A program made the position numbers and the translations under genes. A model generated the notes under the pieces. The model searched no databases. It saw only the letters and a list, made by a program, of their open reading frames with translations, and was not told the origin of the DNA. This document shows positions 17,800-25,330 of a stretch of DNA of 64,000 nucleotides, piece by piece; position 1 is the first letter of the stretch; every line of letters begins with the position of its first letter. The stretch comes from Paramicrobacterium sp051513965 (GTDB taxonomy: Bacteria > Actinomycetota > Actinomycetes > Actinomycetales > Microbacteriaceae): the NCBI RefSeq assembly GCF_051513965.1, contig NZ_CP195847.1:2914001-2978000 (forward strand). Direction: 5' to 3'.

Positions 17800-17860
17800 C
17801 TCAGTGAACTGAGCCGAGAGAACATCGCGATGAACGCTCGGCTACCGCTGAGTGAACTCA
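17800..17860 (-). promoter_or_regulatory. PHO-box-like repeats upstream of alkaline phosphatase
   Basis: On the minus strand, GTTCA occurs at 17857-17853, 17835-17831 and 17809-17805. The first two are 22 bp apart, which is two periods of the 11-bp direct repeat known for actinobacterial PhoP boxes, and the whole region can be read as 11-bp units (GTTCACTCAGC, GTTCATCGCGA). CTCAGT-N2-ACTGAG at 17800-17813 is an additional perfect inverted repeat. Confidence 0.4.
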
Positions 17861-17961
17861 CCCATCCTGTTCGGACGGCCGCACGGCCAGTGCATGAGTT
17901 CTCCCACGTCGGAACGGGTTTTCGTCGCCGGAGTGTCGGTCACCCGCGTTAGGCTGAGCGG

Positions 17962-19269
17962 GTGGATTTCAACGACGCCCCTCTCGACCCCACGTCCGTC
18001 GCGAACCTGAGCGAGCAGAGCCTCCGCCTCGATCTCGTCGACACCACCGACCGCGAGCGCTTCGCCGCCTGGTCGAACGTCGTCGGTCGCGGCTTCTACG
18101 GCGCACGCCTCGAAGAGAAGGAGCTCGATTTCGTTCTGAACTCGTCGAGCTACCGTCGTGCGACGGGGGTGTGGGATGCCGAGACCTCCGACCTCGATCC
18201 GGTCGCGACGCTCTCCGCGTGGACGACCCCGATGTCCGTTCCGGGCGGCACGGTTCCCACGTGGGCGATCAGTGCAGTGACGGTCGCTCCGACGCACCGG
18301 CGCCGCGGCATCGCGCGCAACCTGCTGCAGAACGAGCTGCGCACCGCGAGCGCGTGCGGCGTGCCGGTCGCCGCGCTGACGGCATCCGAGGCCACCATCT
18401 ACGGTCGCTACGGCTTCGCACCCTCAGCCCGCGTCGCGAAGCTCACCATCGACACACGTCGCGCGCGGTGGAGCGGACCGGTCGCGCCCGGTCGCGTGCG
18501 CTTCATCGAACTCTCCGAGCTCGACACGGTCGGCCGCGAACTCTACGAGCGGTCGCGGCTGCGCACTCCCGGCGAGATCGCACTCGATGACGAAACGTGG
18601 ACCGACATCGTCGGACGCGAATTCGGCAAAGACGACAAGGCGAAGGACGTCCGCGCGGTTCTCTACACGGATGCCGCGGGCACCCCGCAGGGCTTCGCGA
18701 CGTATCGCGTGAAGGACTCCGAGAACGACGAGCCGCTCACGGCGACGGTGCTGTACCTCGCGGCCGCGACCGACGAGGCGTATGCCGGGCTGTGGCGCTT
18801 CATTCTGGAGCTCGACCTGGTGCGCCGGGTCGTCGCGGACCTGCGCTCGACGGATGAGCCGGTGCTCTGGCAGGTCTCCGACGTCCGCGGAGTGAAGGTC
18901 GAGCCGTACGATCACCTCTGGCTGCGCATCATCGACCCGGTCGCTGCGCTCGAATCGCGCACCTACTCACGTGCGGGCCGCTTCGTGCTCGACGTCGCCG
19001 ACGCTCTGGAGTTCGCCGAGGGCCGCTGGCTGCTCAAGGTCAACGACGCCGGTGCCGCGACGGTCACACGGGTCACGGGCGATGCGCCCGAGGATGCCGC
19101 TCACGTCGCGCTCACCGAGGTCGACCTGGCGCTTGTCTACCTCGGCGGTGCGTCGGTGACCTCCCTGCATCGCGCGGCGCGCGTCACCGAGCACACCGAC
19201 GGGGCGGCGGCTCTGCTCGACGCGACGCTGCACAGTCCGGTCGCGCCGCGCCTCAGCCTCTGGTTCTGA
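17962..19269 (+). CDS. Eis-like GNAT N-acetyltransferase
   Basis: A protein of 435 residues. The first GNAT domain has the acetyl-CoA loop VTVAPTHRRRGIARNLLQNEL at about 110-130, followed by AALTASEATIYGRYGFA. A second degenerate GNAT domain and a C-terminal sterol-carrier-like domain (VLDVADALEFAEGRWLLKV) complete the Eis layout. Members acetylate lysines or amino groups of aminoglycosides and peptides; some confer drug resistance. The C-terminus ends in LSLWF, and a C-terminal carboxylate near Phe is used in catalysis in this family. The start is GTG at 17962. The substrate here is unknown. Confidence 0.88.
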   Translation: MDFNDAPLDPTSVANLSEQSLRLDLVDTTDRERFAAWSNVVGRGFYGARLEEKELDFVLNSSSYRRATGVWDAETSDLDPVATLSAWTTPMSVPGGTVPTWAISAVTVAPTHRRRGIARNLLQNELRTASACGVPVAALTASEATIYGRYGFAPSARVAKLTIDTRRARWSGPVAPGRVRFIELSELDTVGRELYERSRLRTPGEIALDDETWTDIVGREFGKDDKAKDVRAVLYTDAAGTPQGFATYRVKDSENDEPLTATVLYLAAATDEAYAGLWRFILELDLVRRVVADLRSTDEPVLWQVSDVRGVKVEPYDHLWLRIIDPVAALESRTYSRAGRFVLDVADALEFAEGRWLLKVNDAGAATVTRVTGDAPEDAAHVALTEVDLALVYLGGASVTSLHRAARVTEHTDGAAALLDATLHSPVAPRLSLWF

Positions 19270-19279
19270 CCCGCTCAGC

Positions 19280-19888
19280 TCACCACGGCACCGGTCCGCT
19301 GCTGTCGACGAACGTGCCGGAGTGCGCTCCCTCCGGGAGGGTCGCCGTGTCGGCCAGCGCCTTCGCCAGGGCGATCGTGATTCCGTTGAGCGCCGCCTTC
19401 GAGCTCTGATAGGCGGGCACGACCATGCCGTAGTACGGCGAGGCCGGATTCGTCTGATCCGCGAGCGAGCCCATCGCGGTCGAGACGTTCACGATTCGCC
19501 CGTTCGCGGCGTTCGTCAGCTGCGGCAGAAACGCCTCGAGCACGGCCACCGCACCGAAGACGTTGGTCGCATACGTTTGCTGGAACAGCGCGAGGTCGAC
19601 GACCTCCGTGGGCTGGCTCGTCGCCTCGGGCAGCACGCCCGCGTTGTTGATCAGAACGTCGAGGCCGCCGTGGCGCTCCTCGACAGCGGCTGCGGCGGCG
19701 CGTACCGACGCGGCATCCGTCACGTCCATCTGCACAGACGTCGCTCCGCGTCCGATCTCCTCGGCCGCACGCGCTCCATCGCTCGCGCTGCGCGCCCCGA
19801 TGACGACGGTCATTCCCCGGTTCGCCAACTCCTCGGCGACCGCGCGGCCAAGACCGCGGTTTCCTCCCGTGATGAGAGCTGTGGTCAC
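19280..19888 (-). CDS. short-chain dehydrogenase/reductase
   Basis: An NAD(P)-dependent oxidoreductase of 202 residues. It starts VTTALITGGNRGLGRAVAEEL, giving the TGxxxGxG cofactor motif at residues 7-14. NNAG follows at the end of strand 4, and the catalytic Ser and YxxxK occur in VNVSTAMGSL and YQSSK. The GTG at 19888 is preceded by AGGAG at a good distance, which decides the start. The protein is short for the family (usually about 250), ending soon after a PEGAHSGTFVDSSG segment, so the substrate loop is compact. It is convergent with the acetyltransferase gene. Confidence 0.87.
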   Translation of the reverse strand: MTTALITGGNRGLGRAVAEELANRGMTVVIGARSASDGARAAEEIGRGATSVQMDVTDAASVRAAAAAVEERHGGLDVLINNAGVLPEATSQPTEVVDLALFQQTYATNVFGAVAVLEAFLPQLTNAANGRIVNVSTAMGSLADQTNPASPYYGMVVPAYQSSKAALNGITIALAKALADTATLPEGAHSGTFVDSSGPVPW

Positions 19889-20224
19889 GATTGTCTCCTC
19901 TGATCTGATTTCTGGGCGCACTGTGCGGCCACATCATGAAGACGGCACAGCTCGCCGAAACGTGAGACCGGGGAGCAGAGACCGGGGAGGATGCTTCGCG
20001 CTCATCCCTCGAGAAGAAGCAGAATCCCGAAGACGATCGCCGCGGCTCCGAGAAGCGGCAGCAGCGCGTGGCCCAGCGGCATCCCTACATCTGCCCCTTA
20101 ATGCGCCAGGCCACCTCTGAAGTGCCAGTCTGCACCCTCGGTCAAGGGCACTGCCCGGCCAGTCAACCGGCGAGCTCCGGCTCGGACGTACGGTGGAGGA
20201 ACCACGACTCTACGGGGAGGACCC
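19889..20224. other. 336-bp spacer with one possible small membrane peptide
   Basis: Between the divergent SDR and aldehyde dehydrogenase genes I see no full-size gene. One short hydrophobic frame on the minus strand (20002-20082) is listed separately. The last 60 bp form the leader of the aldehyde dehydrogenase gene, with GGGGAGG before its ATG. Confidence 0.5.
20002..20082 (-). CDS. possible 26-residue membrane peptide
   Basis: A short frame encodes a 26-residue peptide starting MPLGHALLPLL and ending LLLLEG. It is a single predicted transmembrane helix with a polar start and an acidic end, which is the form of many bacterial small membrane proteins. AAGGGGCAG lies about 8 bases upstream of the ATG. 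It sits upstream of the SDR gene but reads on the same strand. Its reality rests only on composition and the ribosome-binding site. Confidence 0.3.
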   Translation of the reverse strand: MPLGHALLPLLGAAAIVFGILLLLEG

Positions 20225-21634
20225 ATGGACACGTTCGAGAGCCTTCTGGCTGAGATCACCGCCGCACCGGGAACGGGCCGCGACATCGTCAATCCGGCGA
20301 CCGGCGAGGTCATCGGGCAGGCGCCCGTCCACTCGGTTTCAGACCTGGATGCCGCGGTCTCACGCGCCCGTGCCGCGCAGCCCGGGTGGGCTGCGCTCGG
20401 CCATGAGCGGCGCAGCGAACTCATGCTGCAGGCCGCCGACGCGATCGACGCCGCCGCGGAACCCCTTGCCCAGCTGCTCACCCGCGAGCAGGGCAAGCCC
20501 CTCAACGGGCCGAACGCCCGCTTCGAGGTCGGCGGTGCTTCGGGCTGGCTGCGTGCAGCGGCATCCACCCCCCTCGAACCTCAGACGGTCATCGACGACG
20601 GCGAGAACCACGCCGTGCTGCACTACCGCCCCATCGGCGTGGTCGGCGCGATCGGCCCCTGGAACTGGCCGATGATGATCTCCGTCTGGCAGATCGCCCC
20701 GGCGCTCCGCATGGGCAACACCGTCGTCGTGAAGCCAAGCGAATACACGCCGCTCAGCGTGCTCGCGCTCGTCGCCGTCATGAACCAGGTGCTGCCCGAG
20801 GGGGTCGTTCAGGTGATCAGCGGTGACCGCGAGGTCGGCGCACGTCTGTCGAGTCACCCCGAGATCGGCAAAGTCATGTTCACCGGATCGACGGCGACCG
20901 GCAAGGCGATCATCCGCAGCTCCGCCGACACGGTCAAGCGCCTCACGCTCGAGCTCGGCGGCAACGACGCAGGCATCGTGCTGCCCGACGTCGACCCGAA
21001 GGCGATCGCGGAGGATCTCTTCTGGGGTGCGTTCATCAACACCGGCCAGACGTGCGCAGCGCTCAAGCGCCTCTATGTGCACGACTCGGTCTACGACGAG
21101 GTGTGCGCCGCGCTGGCCGAGGTCGCCGCGAACGTGCCGATGGGGGTCGGCACCGACGAGAACAACGTTCTCGGGCCCCTGCAGAACAAGCAGCAGTTCG
21201 ACATCGTGACGCGCCTTGTGGACGCCGCGAAGAATGCAGGCGGTCGCGTGCTGCTCGGTGGTGAGGCGGATGCCGATCAAGCCGGATACTTCTTCCCGAC
21301 GACGCTCATCGCCGACGTCGACAACGACAACCCGCTCGTGCAGGAGGAGCAGTTCGGGCCGGCGCTGCCGATCGTCCGCTACTCCGACCTCGACGAGGCG
21401 CTCGCGATGGCGAACGGTCTCGATGTCGGCCTCGGCGCCTCCGTCTGGTCGAGCGACCGCGACAAGGCCCGCGACGTGGCCGCCCGCGTGCAGGCCGGCA
21501 CCGTGTGGATCAACTCGCACGGCGGCATCCACCCGATGATTCCGTTCGGCGGGGTCAAGCAGTCCGGCTACGGCTTGGAGTTCGGTGTGGAGGGCCTCAA
21601 GGCACTCGGGGTTCCGCAGGTGATCAACGGCTGA
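20225..21634 (+). CDS. NAD(P)-dependent aldehyde dehydrogenase
   Basis: An enzyme of 469 residues in the aldehyde dehydrogenase superfamily. Visible elements are the GPWNWP segment, the cofactor-binding FTGSTATGKAI, the catalytic Glu in LELGGNDAG and the catalytic Cys in NTGQTCAALKRLYVHD. The PFGGVKQSGYG motif is near the C-terminus. It oxidises an aldehyde to the acid in the cytosol; the substrate is not defined. GGGGAGG precedes the ATG. An AraC regulator follows on the same strand, an arrangement like the feaB/feaR pair of aromatic amine catabolism, but this is inference. Confidence 0.92.
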   Translation: MDTFESLLAEITAAPGTGRDIVNPATGEVIGQAPVHSVSDLDAAVSRARAAQPGWAALGHERRSELMLQAADAIDAAAEPLAQLLTREQGKPLNGPNARFEVGGASGWLRAAASTPLEPQTVIDDGENHAVLHYRPIGVVGAIGPWNWPMMISVWQIAPALRMGNTVVVKPSEYTPLSVLALVAVMNQVLPEGVVQVISGDREVGARLSSHPEIGKVMFTGSTATGKAIIRSSADTVKRLTLELGGNDAGIVLPDVDPKAIAEDLFWGAFINTGQTCAALKRLYVHDSVYDEVCAALAEVAANVPMGVGTDENNVLGPLQNKQQFDIVTRLVDAAKNAGGRVLLGGEADADQAGYFFPTTLIADVDNDNPLVQEEQFGPALPIVRYSDLDEALAMANGLDVGLGASVWSSDRDKARDVAARVQAGTVWINSHGGIHPMIPFGGVKQSGYGLEFGVEGLKALGVPQVING

Positions 21635-21948
21635 GGCATCCCGCCCCGCCGGCCACCCGGACCCGCTGCGCCCACCACGCCCCGCCGGGGCCGGCACCGC
21701 ACGCACGGCCGGCACCGCCCGCACCGGCACCACCCGCCGGAGTCCGCACGGTACCCACGCCCACCCGCGCCCGCACCGCCACCACAGTGAGGTCTGCGGT
21801 CATTAGAGCTTGCCGCGGCAGGCACTAATGACCGCAGACCTCACTCTCATGCACGCCAGCACTCTGGACTTAACGCACCCGCGAGATAAAATTGCACAAA
21901 CGGATCATTTGCGACGGAGCACTGTCCGTGCCCGATTGGTGGTCAACG
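21635..21948. other. spacer with cytosine-rich repeats, palindrome A3 and regulator leader
   Basis: Bases 21640-21785 are CCGCC/CACC-rich and low in complexity, with no gene. Palindrome A3 follows. The last 100 bp are more A+T rich, with TAAAAT at 21887-21892 as a possible -10 for the AraC gene; no good -35 is seen. Confidence 0.5.
21787..21844. repeat. dispersed palindrome family A, copy 3
   Basis: The 44-bp core at 21794-21837 has one arm mismatch (GCACTAATG instead of GCTCTAATG). Outer arms GTGAGGT and ACCTCAC extend the inverted repeat to 58 bp. It lies between the aldehyde dehydrogenase and AraC genes. Confidence 0.88.
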
Positions 21949-22899
21949 ATGTCTCGCCCGAACCCAACCCCCTCCCCTCGTCCGCTCGGCTACACCGACT
22001 TCACGCAGGCGGTCTCCGAGTCCTTCGTCCCGCTGCGCGTCTCCACGCGCGACAGGCACGCGTTCCGCGGAACCCTGCAGGCCGCCGAGTGCGACAACGT
22101 GCACATCTCCCAGGTGGATGCCGGTCAGCACACGATCGAACGCACGCCCGAGCTCATCGCCCGCGGCGACACCCCCTACTTCAAGCTCAGCGTGCAGCTC
22201 CAGGGCGTCGCCCTTCTCGTTCAGGACGGCCGCGAAGCGCTGCTGCACCCCGGCGACATCGCGATCTACTCGACCGATGCGCCGTACTCCCTCGAGTTCG
22301 ACCGCGACTTCAGCACGCTCGTCGTGATGTTCGATCATCACGCGCTCGGCATCGCGCCGGAGACGCTCCAGCAGCTGACCGCCGTGCGCATGGCAGGCGA
22401 CGACCCGCTGACCGCGGTGATCGCGCCGTTCCTCATGGGGCTCTCCGACAACCTCGGGGTGCTGCGCGGCGCCGTCGGCGCACGGCTCGCACGCACCGCG
22501 GTCGACCTGACGACGACGCTGTACGCGAGTGAGCTCGGGCAGACGGCGTCATCGTCGCCGAAGGCCGCGCTGACGGCATCCATCATGCGGTACATCGACG
22601 AGCACCTCGGCCAGGCGACGCTCGACCCGCACACGATCGCGCGCGCCAACCACGTGTCGCTGCGCTACCTGCACGCGCTGTTTCAGGAGCAGGGCACGAC
22701 AGTGTCGACGTGGGTGCGTCAGCGTCGCCTCGAGGCGTGCCGGCGTGATGTGACGGATCCGGCGCTCGCGGCGATGCCGGTCGCCGCGGTGGCAGCGCGA
22801 TGGGGCTTCATCGATGCGGCGCACTTCAGCCGGGCGTTCAAAGCAGAGTACGGATGCCCGCCAAGCGCGATGCGCCGCAACGCTCTCGCCGCCGCATAG
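21949..22899 (+). CDS. AraC-family transcriptional regulator
   Basis: A regulator of 316 residues. The N-terminal half is a cupin-like effector domain of the AraC-binding-2 type (LLHPGDIAIYSTDAPYSLEFD). The C-terminal 100 residues hold two helix-turn-helix motifs: LDPHTIARANHVSLRYLHALFQEQG and VAAVAARWGFIDAAHFSRAFKAEYG, ending in the PSAMR tail. The ATG at 21949 has GGTGG upstream and gives the usual domain start. It probably controls the adjacent aldehyde dehydrogenase gene. Confidence 0.9.
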   Translation: MSRPNPTPSPRPLGYTDFTQAVSESFVPLRVSTRDRHAFRGTLQAAECDNVHISQVDAGQHTIERTPELIARGDTPYFKLSVQLQGVALLVQDGREALLHPGDIAIYSTDAPYSLEFDRDFSTLVVMFDHHALGIAPETLQQLTAVRMAGDDPLTAVIAPFLMGLSDNLGVLRGAVGARLARTAVDLTTTLYASELGQTASSSPKAALTASIMRYIDEHLGQATLDPHTIARANHVSLRYLHALFQEQGTTVSTWVRQRRLEACRRDVTDPALAAMPVAAVAARWGFIDAAHFSRAFKAEYGCPPSAMRRNALAAA

Positions 22900-22919
22900 C
22901 GACGTCTCCCCCGAGCGCC

Positions 22920-22981
22920 CGCACGACGCAACACGGGGACCGCACGACGCAACACGGGACCGCGCGACGCAACACGGGAAT
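22920..22981. repeat. three tandem copies of a 20-21-bp unit
   Basis: The unit CGACGCAACACGGG with a CCGCA or CCGCG prefix is repeated three times directly downstream of the AraC gene. No gene is read through it. Confidence 0.75.
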
Positions 22982-23062
22982 AATCCGGAGTTCGACGACG
23001 CTGGCCTATGACGGCTGCGAAGCCTCGTCCCCATTCGATCGAAACTCTGAAGGAGATTGCCC

Positions 23063-23626
23063 ATGTCAACATCCGTGCTCGTACTTCTCGGAAGCCTGCG
23101 CGCGGCGTCGACCAACCGCCAGCTCGCCGAAACACTCGTCGAGAGCGCACCCGACTCGGTCTCGGTGTCGATCTACGACGGGCTGGGCAGCCTTCCGCTC
23201 TACAACGAAGACACGGATGTCGAAGACGGCGTCTCCGCCGAGGTCACGAAGCTTCGCACGGCCATCGGCGAGGCCGACGCGGTGCTGGTCGTCACGCCCG
23301 CGCACAACGGAACCGTGCCCGCGGCCCTCAAGAACGCCATCGACTGGGCGTCGCGCCCGTTCGGGCGGTCAAGCCTCTCCGGCACCCCGGCCGCGGTCAT
23401 CGGCACGTCGCTCGGTCAGAACGGCGGCTCCACCGCGCACGAGCACGCGCGCCAGGCGCTGAAGATCTCCGGCGCCACCGTGGTCGACGACGTCGTGCTG
23501 TCGATTCCCGGCTCGCTCACGCGCTTCGCCGAGACACACCCGCGCGAAGACGCCGAAGTGCTCGCGCAGCTTCGCGACGTGCTCGGCGAGCTGGTGGACG
23601 CGGCCTCGCAGACAATCGCGGCGTAA
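23063..23626 (+). CDS. NADPH-dependent FMN reductase family protein
   Basis: A flavodoxin-like protein of 187 residues. The phosphate-binding loop is GSLRAASTNRQLAE near the N-terminus. TPAHNGTVPAALKNAIDWASRP is the flavin-binding signature (usual form TPEYNGS.P..LKNAIDW). Family members reduce FMN, quinones or azo compounds with NADPH. The ATG at 23063 has GAAGGAG 7 bp upstream; a TTG six bases earlier is less likely. It stands alone between repeat elements. Confidence 0.9.
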   Translation: MSTSVLVLLGSLRAASTNRQLAETLVESAPDSVSVSIYDGLGSLPLYNEDTDVEDGVSAEVTKLRTAIGEADAVLVVTPAHNGTVPAALKNAIDWASRPFGRSSLSGTPAAVIGTSLGQNGGSTAHEHARQALKISGATVVDDVVLSIPGSLTRFAETHPREDAEVLAQLRDVLGELVDAASQTIAA

Positions 23627-23636
23627 CGTTCGCGTG

Positions 23637-23696
23637 AGAGCGGTCTGCGGTCATTAGAGTCTGCCGCGGCAAGCTCTAATGACCGCAGGTAGCTCT
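23637..23696. repeat. dispersed palindrome family A, copy 4
   Basis: The core at 23645-23688 has one arm variation (TAGAGTCTG). Outer arms AGAGC and GCTCT extend it to 60 bp, the same flank form as copy 5. It is 11 bp after the FMN reductase stop codon. Confidence 0.9.
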
Positions 23697-23858
23697 GTAA
23701 CGGAACGAGGACGCGTCCGCACGGCGGCGGCGGCCTGCGCACAGTGCCAACCTGCGCGTTTGCTGGCGGGTCGCTCACATGCGGCATCCATTCGCGGTTA
23801 TTCACAGCCGCGGCCACGACCCCAATCTTTGCCTGCCGGGCGTGGCACGGTCGTAGTC

Positions 23859-24866
23859 ATGACGCGTTTGCCCCACGAGTTCACGGTTCCGCTGTCGACG
23901 CTGCTGGTGACGTCACGCCCTCTGCTCGGCGACGACGGCAGCCGGGCGATTCGGCGCCGCCACGAGCGGGGCGAGCTGCGGCGGCTCGGCCGCGGCGTGT
24001 ACATCGAGCATGACCGGTGGCATGCGCTCGGCGATCGGCGGCGGCACATCGCGCTGATGCAGGCGGCGCAGGCGAGGCATCGGTCTCAGCTCGTCTTCAC
24101 GCACGACTCCGCAGCCGCCGCGCTCGGCTACCCGGCGTACGGGTTCTATGGAGACACGGTGCATGTGGGGACGGAGTCTCCGCGGCATCCCACGCCTTCG
24201 CTCACCTGGCACAACACGACGCTTGACGATGACGACATCGTGGAGTGCGGCCCCTTTCTCATCACGTCCCCGGAACGCACGCTGCTCGACCTCGGGTGCT
24301 CGGCGACTTTCACGCGGGCGGTGGGCATGATGGATGCCGCGGTGCGGACGCGCCGCGACGACGACCCGTCGCGGTTTCCACCGCGCCTCGACCTCGAGCC
24401 CCTGCGCGAGCGTGCGAAAGCGCTGGGAAAACGCCCGGGGTCACGGCGCGCACGCATGGCGATGAACTTCGCCCGCGACGGAGCCGACAGTCTCGGTGAG
24501 TCGATCAGTCGGGCCCAGCAGTTTCTTCTCGGGTTTCCGGAGCCGACGCTGCAGTTCGCGGTTCACGACGACGAGGGCTTCGTCGGCGATGCGGACCAGG
24601 CGTGGCCGAAGTTTCAGCTGCTCGGCGAGTTCGACGGACACACGAAGTACACCCGCGCCGTGGACGCGAAGAGCCGGTCGATTGACGAGATCGTCTTCGC
24701 CGAGAAGGTGCGCGAAGACCGGATGCGCGCGACGGGGCCACGCATGGCGCGGTGGCTGTGGAACGACGCGCACGACGGTCGCCGCCTCGCGCAGATTCTC
24801 GAGAAGGCCGGGCTTCCTCGTCAGTCGAAGCCGCGCACGGACTGGGCGGGCATGGAGCCGCGCTGA
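23859..24866 (+). CDS. AbiEi-antitoxin-like protein with DUF559-like C-terminus
   Basis: A protein of 335 residues. The N-terminal part (TSRPLLGDDGSRAIRRRHERGELRRLGRGVYI) resembles the winged-helix domain of AbiEi-type antitoxins. The C-terminal third (LGEFDGHTKYTR, then EKVREDRMRATG) resembles the small restriction-endonuclease-like fold of DUF559/Vsr proteins. No AbiEii-like toxin is next to it, so it is either a solitary regulator-nuclease protein or an orphan. The ATG at 23859 is taken from the domain start; a longer upstream frame crosses palindrome A4. Proteins of this form are common and uncharacterised in actinobacteria. Confidence 0.7.
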   Translation: MTRLPHEFTVPLSTLLVTSRPLLGDDGSRAIRRRHERGELRRLGRGVYIEHDRWHALGDRRRHIALMQAAQARHRSQLVFTHDSAAAALGYPAYGFYGDTVHVGTESPRHPTPSLTWHNTTLDDDDIVECGPFLITSPERTLLDLGCSATFTRAVGMMDAAVRTRRDDDPSRFPPRLDLEPLRERAKALGKRPGSRRARMAMNFARDGADSLGESISRAQQFLLGFPEPTLQFAVHDDEGFVGDADQAWPKFQLLGEFDGHTKYTRAVDAKSRSIDEIVFAEKVREDRMRATGPRMARWLWNDAHDGRRLAQILEKAGLPRQSKPRTDWAGMEPR

Positions 24867-25077
24867 GCGTGCTGCTCGCTGCCACCTGACGCTGGTCTGC
24901 CGTGCTGCCTGCTGCTGGTCTGCCGTGCTGCCTGCTGCTGGTCTGCCGTGCCGCCGCCCGGTTCCGCCTGTCGTCGTGCCGCGCCGTGTGACGCGCCTGC
25001 TGTCGCACCCCGTCGTCGCGCCGCATCGCGTCTCGCGCGGCGCATGCAATACGGGGGCCGCGCCAGGCATGAATGTG

Positions 25078-25138
25078 AGAGCGGTCTGCGGTCATTAGAG
25101 CCTGCCGCGGCAGGCTCTAATGACCGCAGGTAGCTCTG
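25078..25138. repeat. dispersed palindrome family A, copy 5
   Basis: The core at 25086-25129 is the most symmetrical copy (GAGCCTGCCGCGGCAGGCTC centre). The outer AGAGC and GCTCT arms are as in copy 4. It lies between the convergent AbiEi-like and araB genes. Confidence 0.92.
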
Positions 25139-25140
25139 TC

Positions 25141-25310
25141 ACGGAGTAAGGGCATCGAACGGAGCGAGGGCACCGGCCGGCAGGAGCGAGGGCACCGGTC
25201 AGCAGGAACGAGGGCACCAAACGGAGCGAGGGAACCAAACGGAGCGAGGGCACCGGCCGGCAGGAGCAACGGAGCGAGGGCACCGAACGGAACGAGGGCA
25301 CCGGCCGGAA
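25141..25310. repeat. degenerate tandem array of GAGCGAGGGCACC units
   Basis: About nine units of roughly 15-25 bp, each containing GAGCGAGGGCACC or AACGAGGGCACC with variable CGGCCGGCAG or AAACG joints. The array is downstream of the arabinose operon and has no open frame of note. Confidence 0.8.
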
Positions 25311-25330
25311 GACGCACGCCGACCCGAAGG

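Larger units (their letters stand above)
24867..25330. other. 464-bp gene-free spacer made of tandem repeats and palindrome A5
   Basis: No gene is believed here. A 23-bp unit beginning GCTGGTCTGCCGTGC is repeated about three times at 24891-24955. Palindrome A5 lies at 25086-25129. A GAGCGAGGGCACC-type unit is repeated about nine times at 25141-25310 and runs almost to the araB stop codon. Confidence 0.7.

Noticed and set aside
24891..25310. Possible CRISPR array
   Set aside because: The repeats are short, directly adjoining and of variable length, without unique spacers, and no cas gene is near.
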